From Novilysobacter_A longmucuonensis (lineage in GTDB: Bacteria; Pseudomonadota; Gammaproteobacteria; Xanthomonadales; Xanthomonadaceae): a stretch of 64,000 nt of DNA. The translations under genes were made by a program, and so were the position numbers. Shown piece by piece: positions 1 through 8,040 of this stretch (position 1 is the first letter of the stretch; each line of letters begins with the position of its first letter). The DNA lies in contig NZ_JBJMAW010000003.1 in assembly GCF_046600735.1 (NCBI RefSeq), forward strand, positions 62,001-126,000, in the 5' to 3' direction. The notes under the pieces are model-generated. The model did no database searches, was not told the origin of the DNA, and saw nothing but the letters and a program-made list of their open reading frames with translations.

Positions 1-195
1 ACGCTGAAGCTGTGGTCTCCCCTGGGCGGGACGGTGCAGGTGCTGCACTGGACGTTGACCCCGTACGATGACGGCGGCCGACCATGGCGCGAGGATTATG
101 AATTCACCCTACCCCAAGACGGCACGTCTGCTGCGGCGCCTGCGCGCACGCCTGAAGCAGAGGTTTTCGCCGAGCCGGCTGCTCAGGCGCAGTGA
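1..195 (+). CDS. C-terminal end of a type II secretion protein, probably GspK (partial)
   Basis: Reading frame 1 is open from the first base of the window to a TGA at 193-195 (64 codons), so this is the 3' end of a gene that starts outside. The visible end contains VQVLHWTLTPYDDGG and a Pro/Ala-rich tail. It lies directly before gspL, where the Xanthomonas xps operon (E-F-G-H-I-J-K-L-M-N-D) has the minor pseudopilin gene K, so GspK is the positional inference; the tail alone is not diagnostic. It overlaps the chosen gspL start by about 98 bases, which is longer than usual and suggests that gspL may in fact start later, for example at the GTG at 203. Confidence 0.5.
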   Translation, partial: TLKLWSPLGGTVQVLHWTLTPYDDGGRPWREDYEFTLPQDGTSAAAPARTPEAEVFAEPAAQAQ

Positions 196-1222
196 CGGGC
201 TGGTGCAGCTGAGCGAAGGCGGCGGCGGCTCCGAGTGGGTGCTGGCGCGGGGGCTGTGCGCCTACACCCTGCTGGACGGCGCCGCGGTGCCGGTGGCCAA
301 GCGTCGCGCCTACGCGGAGATGGCGATCCGACGCTGGTCGCCGTTCTCCGATCCGGGCTGGCACGTGGAATGGGTCGGCCAGCGCGCGATGGTCTGGGCC
401 TGGTCGGAGGACCGGGTGCTGGCCTCCGGCGAGGAGGAGGCGCCGCTGGTGCCGCCGCTCAGGATCGTGCCCGAATCACTGCTGCGCGGTCAGGCGCAGG
501 CCGAAGGGGCGGAACTGATCGCGCTGGACGAGGGCGTCGAAGGACGGATCTGGCGTGACCACGCACTGGTGGCGTCCGCGTGGTGGCCGCAGGCGCCCGA
601 CGCGGGCGAGTGGAGCGGGCTGCTTCGTGGCGCCGGCATGAAGCCGGCCCCGGTGCCGCCGCCACTCGCCGCCGACCGCCTCAACGATCGGTCCTGGAGC
701 CGTTCGGAAAGCCGCAACTGGGGCGAGCTGGCGTCGCGACATCGCAGTATCCTGGCGGCCACCGGGCTGGCGCTTGCCGCCGCGCTGGTGGCGGTGCCGC
801 TGGCCGGTTCGCTGCGGCTGCTGGCAGCTACCTCGGCGGTCGAGGGCGATATCGCCTCGCAGGACGAAAGCCTTCAGCAGATCCTCGCCGCCCGCGAAAG
901 CGCCGAGCGCGACCAGGCGGCCATCGATGCGCTGCTCGCGCTGCGACCGCCTGCGGGCCAGCTGCAACTGCTGTCGACGGTCATCGAGGCGGTTCCCGGC
1001 AGCAATTGGCAGATGCTGGAATGGCGCATGCCCGACCCTGACACCCTGGAGGTCGACCTGCGCATGCCGCGCCCGGACCCCAGGGCGCTGGTCGAGGCCT
1101 TCGAGCAGACCGGGCAGTTCCGCGACGTCGGCGTCGAGCTGAGCCGCTCGGCCGATGAGATCGGCGTGCGCGCCAGTATCGTGCGGCGCACCCCGCTCGA
1201 CGCCACGGACGCCGACCAATGA
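98..1222 (+). CDS. gspL: Type II secretion inner-membrane protein GspL (XpsL-like)
   Basis: Predicted bitopic inner-membrane platform protein that links the cytoplasmic ATPase GspE to the pseudopilus machinery. The product is about 374 residues: a cytoplasmic N-terminal half, one clear membrane segment near residues 220-245 (SILAATGLALAAALVAVPLAG), then a periplasmic region with a PilN-like ferredoxin fold expected at the end. ATG at 98 is preceded by GAGG at 91-94; an earlier in-frame ATG at 68 lacks a Shine-Dalgarno sequence, and a GTG at 203 would avoid the overlap with the upstream gene. It ends in an ATGA overlap with gspM. Identification rests on topology and gene order more than on sequence motifs, as GspL proteins of this group are divergent. 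Confidence 0.75.
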   Translation: MNSPYPKTARLLRRLRARLKQRFSPSRLLRRSDGLVQLSEGGGGSEWVLARGLCAYTLLDGAAVPVAKRRAYAEMAIRRWSPFSDPGWHVEWVGQRAMVWAWSEDRVLASGEEEAPLVPPLRIVPESLLRGQAQAEGAELIALDEGVEGRIWRDHALVASAWWPQAPDAGEWSGLLRGAGMKPAPVPPPLAADRLNDRSWSRSESRNWGELASRHRSILAATGLALAAALVAVPLAGSLRLLAATSAVEGDIASQDESLQQILAARESAERDQAAIDALLALRPPAGQLQLLSTVIEAVPGSNWQMLEWRMPDPDTLEVDLRMPRPDPRALVEAFEQTGQFRDVGVELSRSADEIGVRASIVRRTPLDATDADQ

Positions 1223-1812
1223 AGCCGCAGTGGCGGGGCTGGCTCGACCAGGCGCGGCAGGAATGGGCACGCAACCCGCGCCTGCAACTGGGCGTGTGGG
1301 TGATCGCCGCGACCCTGGGGCTCTATCTGCTGCTGGTGCTGCATGACTGGCGCCAGACGCTGCAGCAGCAACACGTCGAACGCAGCGAGTACCTGCAGAA
1401 GATGCGCTCCCTGGTCGGTCAGGACGAGTGGGTGGAACGCGCCGCACAGGCTGCGCAGATTCGGCGTTCGCTGGAGGCGGAGGTACCCGGTGCCGACAGC
1501 CTCGGACTCGCGCAGGCCGGCGTGCAGACGTGGGTGCGCGACATGGCCACCGCTGCCGGGGGCACGATCCAGGTCCAGACCCAGCAGCCAAGGCCGGTGC
1601 CGGGCCGCAACACCCTGTGGCGCGTGCCCGTGGTTATCAGCGGCGCCATGGATGCCCGCAGCGTGGTGCAGATGATCAGCCAGATCGAAAAGCGCGGCTC
1701 GCTGACGGTGGTGGAGCAGGCGCTGATCCTCAACCGCGAGAACCGCACGTTCTCTTTGACCGTGGTGGCCTACTTCGACATCGAGCAGGAGCAAGCCGAT
1801 GCGGTTCGCTGA
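1219..1812 (+). CDS. gspM: Type II secretion protein GspM (XpsM-like)
   Basis: A 197-residue bitopic protein with a short cytoplasmic N-terminus, a membrane segment at about residues 22-42 (LGVWVIAATLGLYLLLVLHDW) and a periplasmic domain preceded by a helix rich in charged residues. This is the architecture of GspM/PilO-family proteins, which pair with GspL in the inner-membrane platform. Translation is likely coupled to gspL through the ATGA overlap at 1219-1222, and it overlaps the next gene by 14 bases. The start is fixed by the overlap, and MKPQW agrees with a cytoplasmic start. Confidence 0.8.
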   Translation: MKPQWRGWLDQARQEWARNPRLQLGVWVIAATLGLYLLLVLHDWRQTLQQQHVERSEYLQKMRSLVGQDEWVERAAQAAQIRRSLEAEVPGADSLGLAQAGVQTWVRDMATAAGGTIQVQTQQPRPVPGRNTLWRVPVVISGAMDARSVVQMISQIEKRGSLTVVEQALILNRENRTFSLTVVAYFDIEQEQADAVR

Positions 1813-2299
1813 TTATCTGCAGCAGCGGCCGCTGCCGGTCATCGTAGCTGCCGGCGTGGTGCTGGGATTGGCGGTCGGAGTGGCGTGGCCGCTGCCGGAG
1901 CCGTCCGCGACGGCCGCCGATCAGGCCGGCTGGCACCTGCCCGACCCGGCGGTGATCAGACGCTACGACGAGGCGCAGTTCACAGCGGTGCGTGATGCAA
2001 CGGTCTGGGGCGCGGCCGAAACCCCGGAAGAATCCGATGGCGCCAGCCGCCGACCCGAGTGGCGCTTAACCGGTATCATCGCCAATCCCGAATTCGCGGC
2101 CCTTGTCGCGACGGCCGGGGATCGCAAGGTGGCCCATGTCGGCGTCGGCGGAACCCTGCCCGACGGCGGGGAGGTAGTGCGGATTACCCAAGTCGGGATC
2201 ACCTTTACGCGCGACGGCTGTACCCATGAGCGAATTCTCCACCAACCCATCGACCCCGCCGAACACGCGCCGTGCGTACCTTCGCCGACCACGCCTTGA
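1799..2299 (+). CDS. xpsN: Type II secretion protein GspN/GspC-like (XpsN-like)
   Basis: A 166-residue bitopic protein with one membrane anchor (VIVAAGVVLGLAVGVAWPL, about residues 15-33) and a periplasmic region containing WRLTGIIANPEFAALVAT and later a predicted small beta domain. The phrase 'L.GII..P....A.V' resembles the HR domain of GspC, which contacts the N0 domain of the secretin. In Xanthomonas the gene between xpsM and xpsD is called xpsN and does the GspC job; position supports the same here. It lies 16 bases before the secretin start. Confidence 0.7.
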   Translation: MRFADYLQQRPLPVIVAAGVVLGLAVGVAWPLPEPSATAADQAGWHLPDPAVIRRYDEAQFTAVRDATVWGAAETPEESDGASRRPEWRLTGIIANPEFAALVATAGDRKVAHVGVGGTLPDGGEVVRITQVGITFTRDGCTHERILHQPIDPAEHAPCVPSPTTP

Positions 2300-2315
2300 G
2301 GGCCGACATTCCGGC

Positions 2316-4511
2316 ATGAACAACTTGCGAATCCTGCTGATCCTGTTCCTCGTCACTGTCCTGGCCGGCGCGTGCGCCCGGCCGGTGCGGGTCGACCTGC
2401 CCGAACCGGTGCGCTCGCCGCGCAGCGAGCCAGGCGCTCCGGCGGACCAGGCGCTGGTCACTGCCGAGGCCCGTGAGCAGCGCCACTCGCTCGAGCGCAC
2501 GCCCACGCCGACGGCTCCGGACAGCGGTGCCGCGTCCGCCGGGATTGGCGAGACCGGCGCCATGCCGCCGGTCGGTGGCGAGATGATCGACGTCAACATC
2601 GACGGCATTCCGGTGCCGGCGTTCATCAATGAATTCTTCGGGACGATCCTGGAGGTGGACTTCCAGATGGATCCCAAGGTGGCCCAGCTCAACGATCTGG
2701 TCACCCTGCGGACGTCCAGCCCGCAGACGCCAAGGCAGTTCTACCAGCTCGCGGTGGAGGTACTGCGTACCTACGGGGTCAGGACCGAATACCAGGGTGG
2801 CCGGGTGCTGTTCACGCCGGCTGGCCGCAGCGGTGACTTCCAGCCGCCGCTGGTGCTCAGTGGTCGCGCTTTGCCACACGTACCGACCTCCCATCGACCG
2901 GTGTTCCACCTGGTGGAGCTGCAGGCAGTGCGCACGCGCGACGTGACCGGTTGGCTGAAGACCGCGTTCAACACCGATGAACTGAGCATCCTTGACGATC
3001 TCAACCGAAATGCAGTGGTGTTGTACGGCAAGCCCGACCTGGTGCGTCAGGCGGCTGCGGCGGTGCGGGTATTTGACCGACCGTACATGCGAAGCCGGGT
3101 CAGCACCCGGCTGGAGCCGGCGTTCGTCGGCGCCGAGGAGCTGGCGCGACGGCTGGTGGATGTGCTGGTGGCCGAAGGCTACGGCGCGACCCTGCACTCC
3201 GGGAGCGGAGTCATCCAGGCGGCGGCGGTGGTCGTGCTGCCGATTGCCGCGTCCAACACGATCCTGATCTTCGCCTCTGATGAGGCGGTACTGGACCATG
3301 CGGTGGAGTGGTCGCGCACCATCGATCAGCCCAATCCCACTGCCAGTGGCAACAGCTTGTTCTACTACCGGGTCAAGAACACCCGCGCCGAAGATATCGT
3401 CGCAACGCTCAATGGTGTGCGTTCGGCCGCCAGCGCCGCGCGTGTGCCCGCGCGCGAGGCGTTGTCGTCGGCTGAAGCGGCACAGGCGGCGGCAGCGGAC
3501 CAGCCGCCGGTGCGGCCGCCCCTCGCCGCAGGCGCGCAGGGCGGCGGCGATCTGTCCGCCGGTACGCTGGTGCTCGATGAGCCGCGCAACGCGGTGATCT
3601 TCCAGGGCGAGCCGGCCGACTGGGGCCGTTTGCTGCCGCTGATCCGGCAGATGGACCGTGCCGCGCGCCAGGTGATGATCGAGGTGACGATCGCCGAAAT
3701 CACCCTCGATGAAGATGAGGAGTTCGGTGTCAGCTGGCTGGCCAACAACGATGTGGGACGGTTCAACGGCACCGTCACCTCGGGTCAGCTCGGTGGAGGC
3801 GGAGGAGGCGGCGGCTTCGGCGGATTGACCTACCTGCTCGACATTGCCGGCCAGGCACGTGCGCAATTGCGCGCCTTTGCCCAGGACAACCGGGTCACCG
3901 TGCTGTCGACACCTCGCCTGATGGTGAAGAGCGGTGAGAGCGCCAGCATCGATGTCGGTACCGAGATCCCAACCATTTCCGCGCAGAGTGCCTCGTCCCA
4001 GCAGACCGATGGAACTTCCAACATCCTGCAGTCGGTGCAGTATCGGAAAACCGGCATCATCCTGGACATCCAGCCGGTCGTTTATTCCGACAATCGGGTG
4101 GACCTGGAAGTACGCCAGGAGGTCAGCGAGGCGCTGCCACTGGGGACCGACTCGGCCGTACAGTCGCCCTCGATCTTCAATCGCGCCGTTAGCACCAACC
4201 TGAGCCTGCGCGATGGCAGCTCGGTGCTCATCGGTGGGTTGATGTCACGCCGTGCCACCACCAGCGACGGTGGGGTGCCATATCTGAAGGACATCCCGCT
4301 GCTGGGCAACGTGTTCAAGAGCAGCGGCAGGACCAGCAGCAAGACCGAGTTGATCGTGATGATCGTGCCCTACATCATCGAGACCGATGCCCAGGCCACG
4401 GCCCTGACCCGATCGATCGGGGAACGGTATGAAACGCTGGACCTGCCCAACACGCCCGCCGAGCTTGTTCCGGTGCCATCGGTGCCCGTCGAAGAAGGCG
4501 GCAGGCCTTAG
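2316..4511 (+). CDS. gspD: Type II secretion secretin GspD (XpsD)
   Basis: Outer-membrane secretin forming the exit pore of the type II secretion system. The 731-residue product starts with a lipoprotein-type signal (MNNLRILLILFLVTVLAGAC), then N0-N3 ring domains (for example IDVNIDGIPVPAFINEFFG for N0, and NAVVLYGKPDLVRQ), a Gly-rich stretch near residues 490-505, and the secretin domain with TPRLMVKSGESASIDVG and the closing VPYLKDIPLLGNVFK plus ELIVMIVPYII. ATG 2316 is chosen over an in-frame ATG at 2226 because the earlier start would overlap xpsN by 74 bases and place 30 hydrophilic residues before the signal peptide. It is the last gene of the operon. Confidence 0.95.
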   Translation: MNNLRILLILFLVTVLAGACARPVRVDLPEPVRSPRSEPGAPADQALVTAEAREQRHSLERTPTPTAPDSGAASAGIGETGAMPPVGGEMIDVNIDGIPVPAFINEFFGTILEVDFQMDPKVAQLNDLVTLRTSSPQTPRQFYQLAVEVLRTYGVRTEYQGGRVLFTPAGRSGDFQPPLVLSGRALPHVPTSHRPVFHLVELQAVRTRDVTGWLKTAFNTDELSILDDLNRNAVVLYGKPDLVRQAAAAVRVFDRPYMRSRVSTRLEPAFVGAEELARRLVDVLVAEGYGATLHSGSGVIQAAAVVVLPIAASNTILIFASDEAVLDHAVEWSRTIDQPNPTASGNSLFYYRVKNTRAEDIVATLNGVRSAASAARVPAREALSSAEAAQAAAADQPPVRPPLAAGAQGGGDLSAGTLVLDEPRNAVIFQGEPADWGRLLPLIRQMDRAARQVMIEVTIAEITLDEDEEFGVSWLANNDVGRFNGTVTSGQLGGGGGGGGFGGLTYLLDIAGQARAQLRAFAQDNRVTVLSTPRLMVKSGESASIDVGTEIPTISAQSASSQQTDGTSNILQSVQYRKTGIILDIQPVVYSDNRVDLEVRQEVSEALPLGTDSAVQSPSIFNRAVSTNLSLRDGSSVLIGGLMSRRATTSDGGVPYLKDIPLLGNVFKSSGRTSSKTELIVMIVPYIIETDAQATALTRSIGERYETLDLPNTPAELVPVPSVPVEEGGRP

Positions 4512-4843
4512 GTCCCCGCGCTCACCGCGGCACGCCGCGGGCGGGAAAGCGCACCGGAGCCGCAGCCGTTCACGGTCGCAGGGCGGGGCGTCTTGCTGCA
4601 GGTGCCATCCGCGTGGTCGTCGCGGGTGTCGGGTATCCGGGCGTGTGGCGCATGTGACACCCGCAGTTCCGCCTTGGTGCGTGTCCGTCCGAATTCCGAG
4701 GGACCCCGATGGCGCTGCGCCGGGCCACGGCGCTGAATGTTTTCTGATGAGCGCGGCAGGCGAGCCGCCACGGCGCAAAGGGCCGCGGGTTAGGGCGGTG
4801 GGGTATCATCCCCGGCTCTGCTCGACCACTTTCAGGAGCTCCT
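4512..4843. other. Intergenic region between gspD and metB
   Basis: About 330 bases without a credible gene. A GC-rich inverted repeat (CCGCGG-CACG-CCGCGG-like, about 4525-4541) follows the gspD stop and could weaken read-through, but no T-tract follows it. An AGGAG Shine-Dalgarno sequence for metB is at 4834-4838. I could not pick a convincing promoter or a known riboswitch. Confidence 0.5.
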
Positions 4844-5992
4844 GTGGCTCATAAACTCGGCACCCTCGCCATCCACGCCGGCCAGTCGCCCGATCCTTCG
4901 ACCGGCGCGGTGATGACGCCGATCTACGCCACCTCGACCTACGCGCAGTCCAGCCCGGGCGAGCACCAGGGTTTCGAGTACTCGCGCAGCCACAATCCGA
5001 CCCGGTTCGCCTACGAGCGCTGCGTCGCCGCGCTGGAAGGCGGCAGCCGCGGGTTCGCGTTCGCCTCGGGCCTGGCGGCGACCTCGACCATCCTGGAGCT
5101 GCTCGATTCGGGCAGTCACGTGATCGCGATGGACGACGTCTACGGCGGCACCTACCGTTTGTTCGAGCGCGTGCGGCGGCGCTCGGCCGGGTTGGACTTC
5201 AGCTGGGTCGATCTCAGTGACGCGGCCGCGTTCGAGGCCGCGATCCGGCCCGAGACAAAGATGGTCTGGATCGAGACCCCGACCAACCCGCTGCTGAAGC
5301 TGGTCGACATCGGGCAGATCGCCGCGATCGCGCGCAAGCACGGGTTGCTGGTGGTGGTCGACAACACCTTTTCCTCGCCGATCCTGCAGCGCCCGCTGGA
5401 ATCGGGCGCGCACATGGTCATGCACTCGGCCACCAAGTACCTCAACGGCCACTCCGACATCGTCGGCGGCATGGCGGTGGTCGGTGACGACGCCGAGCTG
5501 GCCGAACAAATGGCATTCCTGCAGAACTGCATCGGTGGCGTGCAGGGGCCGTTCGACAGCTTCCTGGCGTTGCGCGGCCTGAAGACCCTGCACCTGCGCA
5601 TGAAGGCGCATTGCGAGAACGCACAGGCGCTGGCCGAATGGCTGGAGCGCCATCCGGCGATCGAGAAGGTCCTCTACCCCGGCTTGAAATCGCACCCGCA
5701 GCACGAACTCGCCAAACGCCAGATGGACGGCTTCGGCGGCATGGTCAGCGTCTATGTGAAGGGCGGGCTGGCGGCGGCCAAGCGTTTGTGCGAGCGCACC
5801 GAGCTGTTCGCCCTGGCCGAGTCGCTCGGCGGCGTGGAAAGCCTGGTCAACCACCCGGCGATCATGACCCACGCCTCGGTGCCGGCCCAGCGCCGCGCGG
5901 AGCTGGGCGTGAGCGATGACCTGGTGCGGTTGAGCGTCGGCGTGGAGCACCTCGATGACCTGCGCGCCGACCTGGATGCCGCGCTGTCGTGA
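4844..5992 (+). CDS. metB: Cystathionine gamma-synthase/gamma-lyase family PLP enzyme
   Basis: PLP-dependent trans-sulfuration enzyme of 382 residues, full length for the Cys/Met metabolism family. Visible features are YSRSHNPTR (substrate/PLP phosphate contact), YGGTYRL, ETPTNPLLK, VVDNTFSSP and the Schiff-base lysine at residue 198 in SATKYLNGHSD. Gamma-synthase (methionine biosynthesis) and gamma-lyase activities cannot be separated reliably by eye; in Xanthomonas this gene is usually called metB. Translation starts at GTG 4844 with AGGAG just upstream. Its stop overlaps the GTG start of wzm (GTGA), so it is co-translated with the export genes. metB on one side and etfA on the other mark the LPS locus of Xanthomonas. 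Confidence 0.9.
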   Translation: MAHKLGTLAIHAGQSPDPSTGAVMTPIYATSTYAQSSPGEHQGFEYSRSHNPTRFAYERCVAALEGGSRGFAFASGLAATSTILELLDSGSHVIAMDDVYGGTYRLFERVRRRSAGLDFSWVDLSDAAAFEAAIRPETKMVWIETPTNPLLKLVDIGQIAAIARKHGLLVVVDNTFSSPILQRPLESGAHMVMHSATKYLNGHSDIVGGMAVVGDDAELAEQMAFLQNCIGGVQGPFDSFLALRGLKTLHLRMKAHCENAQALAEWLERHPAIEKVLYPGLKSHPQHELAKRQMDGFGGMVSVYVKGGLAAAKRLCERTELFALAESLGGVESLVNHPAIMTHASVPAQRRAELGVSDDLVRLSVGVEHLDDLRADLDAALS

Positions 5993-6837
5993 ACGATGCC
6001 GTGTCACAGGCGTCCATATCGGTGGGCGCCCGCGGAAGCGCTGCGCCCGGCGCCTTCTGGCGCGAGCTGGCCGAGAGCCTGCGCAACCCTGAGTTCTGGG
6101 CGCTGTCGAGCTGGCTCGACATCATCGTGCGGGCGCGCAAGTCGCGCTTCGGCGTGCTCTGGCTGCTGGCGCCGTCGGTGGTCTACGTCTTCGGTCTCGG
6201 CATGTTCTTTCGGGGCCTGCAGCCTGGCGGCGGATCCAGCGGGTTCTTCGCCTATGTCGCGCTCGGCGCGATGGTGTTCCGCACGCTGATGTCGTCGGTC
6301 GTCGGCAGCGCCAGCGTGTTCAACGGCAGCCAGTCGTTCATCATGGACGGGCACATGCGGCTGACCGATTTCCTGCTGCAGTCGCTGGCCAAGTCGTTCT
6401 TCGATTTCTGCATGTACCTGCCGGTGGTCGCCGCGGCGCTGGTCATCCTCGGTGACGTGTCGCTGCCGGGACTGTTGTGGGCGGTGCTGGCGATAGCGGT
6501 GATCTATCTCAACGGCCTGTGGATCTCCGCGGTGTTCTCGCTGGCGGGGGCGAGGTTCTCCGACTTCAGCCAGTTGCTCAACAACATCTCGATATTCCTG
6601 TTCCTGCTGACGCCGATCATCTGGTATCCGGAAATGATGCCGGAAGGCAGCCTGCGCGCGCACTTGATGCGGATCAACCCGTTCTACCACTTCGTGGAGA
6701 TCTTTCGGGCGCCGATCCTGGGCGAGCCGGTGGAAGTGCTGTCGCTCTGGTACGTCGGCATCATGACCCTGGTCGGGCTGCTTGTGGCGACGTTCGCCTA
6801 CCGCCGCTATGCCCGCTACGTGCCGCTGTGGATCTGA
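5989..6837 (+). CDS. wzm: ABC-2 polysaccharide export permease (Wzm)
   Basis: Inner-membrane permease of an ABC exporter for lipid-linked O-antigen or related polymers. The 282-residue protein has about six hydrophobic segments (for example VVYVFGLGMFFRGL, SFFDFCMYLPVVAAALVIL, IAVIYLNGLWISAVFSLAG, ISIFLFLLTPIIWYP) and the family ending with INPFYHFVEIFRAPILG. The amphipathic N-terminal region with FGVLWLLAPS is also typical of Wzm/TagG. It starts at GTG 5989, overlapping the metB stop, and is followed after one base by wzt. Being an ABC-type exporter, it implies that the polymer is completed in the cytoplasm before transport. Confidence 0.92.
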   Translation: MNDAVSQASISVGARGSAAPGAFWRELAESLRNPEFWALSSWLDIIVRARKSRFGVLWLLAPSVVYVFGLGMFFRGLQPGGGSSGFFAYVALGAMVFRTLMSSVVGSASVFNGSQSFIMDGHMRLTDFLLQSLAKSFFDFCMYLPVVAAALVILGDVSLPGLLWAVLAIAVIYLNGLWISAVFSLAGARFSDFSQLLNNISIFLFLLTPIIWYPEMMPEGSLRAHLMRINPFYHFVEIFRAPILGEPVEVLSLWYVGIMTLVGLLVATFAYRRYARYVPLWI

Positions 6838-6838
6838 C

Positions 6839-7990
6839 ATGAGCGCAACGATCCGGGTCGAGCGGCTGTCCCTCGATGTCCCTGCCTTCCTGCAGCGCGA
6901 ACGCGAGCCGTCGGGCTGGGCCGGCATGTTCTTCGGGGCCGCGTTCGATCCGCCCAGCCGCCGGATGGTCCGCCTGCTCGACGACCTCAGCTTCGAGATC
7001 AACGAGGGTGACCGGGTCGCGATCCTCGGCCGCAACGGCGCGGGCAAGTCGACGCTGCTGCGCGTGCTCAACCGCGTCTACCAGCCCAGCCACGGCAGCG
7101 TGACGGTGCAAGGCAGCTGCCAGGCACTGCTGAACATGTCGCTGGGTTTCAACGGCGAGGCGACGGTGCGCGAGAACATCTACCTGCGCGGCATCGCGAT
7201 GGGACTGAAGTCCAGCTTCCTGCGCCACCAGATCGACCCGATCCTGGAGTTCTCCGGCTTGCACGAGAAGGTCAACCATCGCCTGCGCACGCTGTCGTCG
7301 GGGCAGAAGATGCGGCTGGGCTTCGCGATCTCGACCTCGGTCCAGCACGACATCATCCTGATGGACGAGTGGGTCGGCGCGGGCGATGCCGATTTCATGG
7401 CCAAGGCCAAGGAGCGCATGCGCAGCCGGGTCGGCGGCAGCAAGATCGTGGTGCTGGCCAGCCACAGCGTCGGGCTGCTGCGCGACATCTGCAACAAGGG
7501 CCTGGTGCTGGAGCGCGGCAGGCTGGTCCACGCCGGCGACATCAGCTCATCGCTCAAGCACTACCACGACCTGCTGGCGCAGCTGCGCTCGGACAACGCC
7601 CTGCTGCTGGAGACACCGGCCTCCGGCGGTGCCCAGGTCTACGGCGCGGTGGAAGACATCAGCGCCAGTGGCAGCGATGGCACGTACCTGATCAAGGGCT
7701 GGTTCGTCGATACCGAGGGCGCGGTGCCTGGCGGCGTCGTGCTCGAACTCGACGGGCACCGCTACCTGGCCGGGAAGATCGAACGCATCAAGCGCCCCGA
7801 CGTCATGCGGCACTTCGGCCTCAATCATGAGGAATGCGGTTTCCGCGCGACCGTGGCGGTGCCGGGTTTTTCCGGGCTGGCCGACCTGAATGCCGAGCTG
7901 CAGGTCTTCGGCGGTGATTCGCCCGAGCATGCGCATGCGCCGCTGCGCATCGCAGGTGCGGTCACCGCGAAGCTGCGTGCCGCTTCGTAA
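6839..7990 (+). CDS. wzt: ABC export ATPase (Wzt) with extra C-terminal domain
   Basis: ATPase partner of Wzm, 383 residues. Walker A is GRNGAGKST, the signature is LSSGQKMRLGF, and Walker B with the catalytic Glu is IILMDEWVGAGD, followed by the H-loop ASHS. After the roughly 250-residue ATPase, residues about 267-383 form an extra domain with LIKGWFVDTEGAVPGG and KRPDVMRHFGL. In E. coli O8/O9a the C-terminal domain of Wzt binds the terminally modified polymer; this domain likely has the same place in the pathway, but it resembles the C-terminus of the next gene's product rather than the known Wzt lectin domain as far as I can judge. ATG 6839 was chosen because an upstream in-frame start would overlap wzm. 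Confidence 0.92.
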   Translation: MSATIRVERLSLDVPAFLQREREPSGWAGMFFGAAFDPPSRRMVRLLDDLSFEINEGDRVAILGRNGAGKSTLLRVLNRVYQPSHGSVTVQGSCQALLNMSLGFNGEATVRENIYLRGIAMGLKSSFLRHQIDPILEFSGLHEKVNHRLRTLSSGQKMRLGFAISTSVQHDIILMDEWVGAGDADFMAKAKERMRSRVGGSKIVVLASHSVGLLRDICNKGLVLERGRLVHAGDISSSLKHYHDLLAQLRSDNALLLETPASGGAQVYGAVEDISASGSDGTYLIKGWFVDTEGAVPGGVVLELDGHRYLAGKIERIKRPDVMRHFGLNHEECGFRATVAVPGFSGLADLNAELQVFGGDSPEHAHAPLRIAGAVTAKLRAAS

Positions 7991-8040
7991 ATGATTTCGC
8001 CCGCCTGACCTCAAGCGGGCATCCAGGACCTCTTTCGAAC

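Noticed and set aside
2205..3866. 553-codon minus-strand frame across gspD
   Set aside because: Shadow of the secretin gene; no domain and no sensible context.
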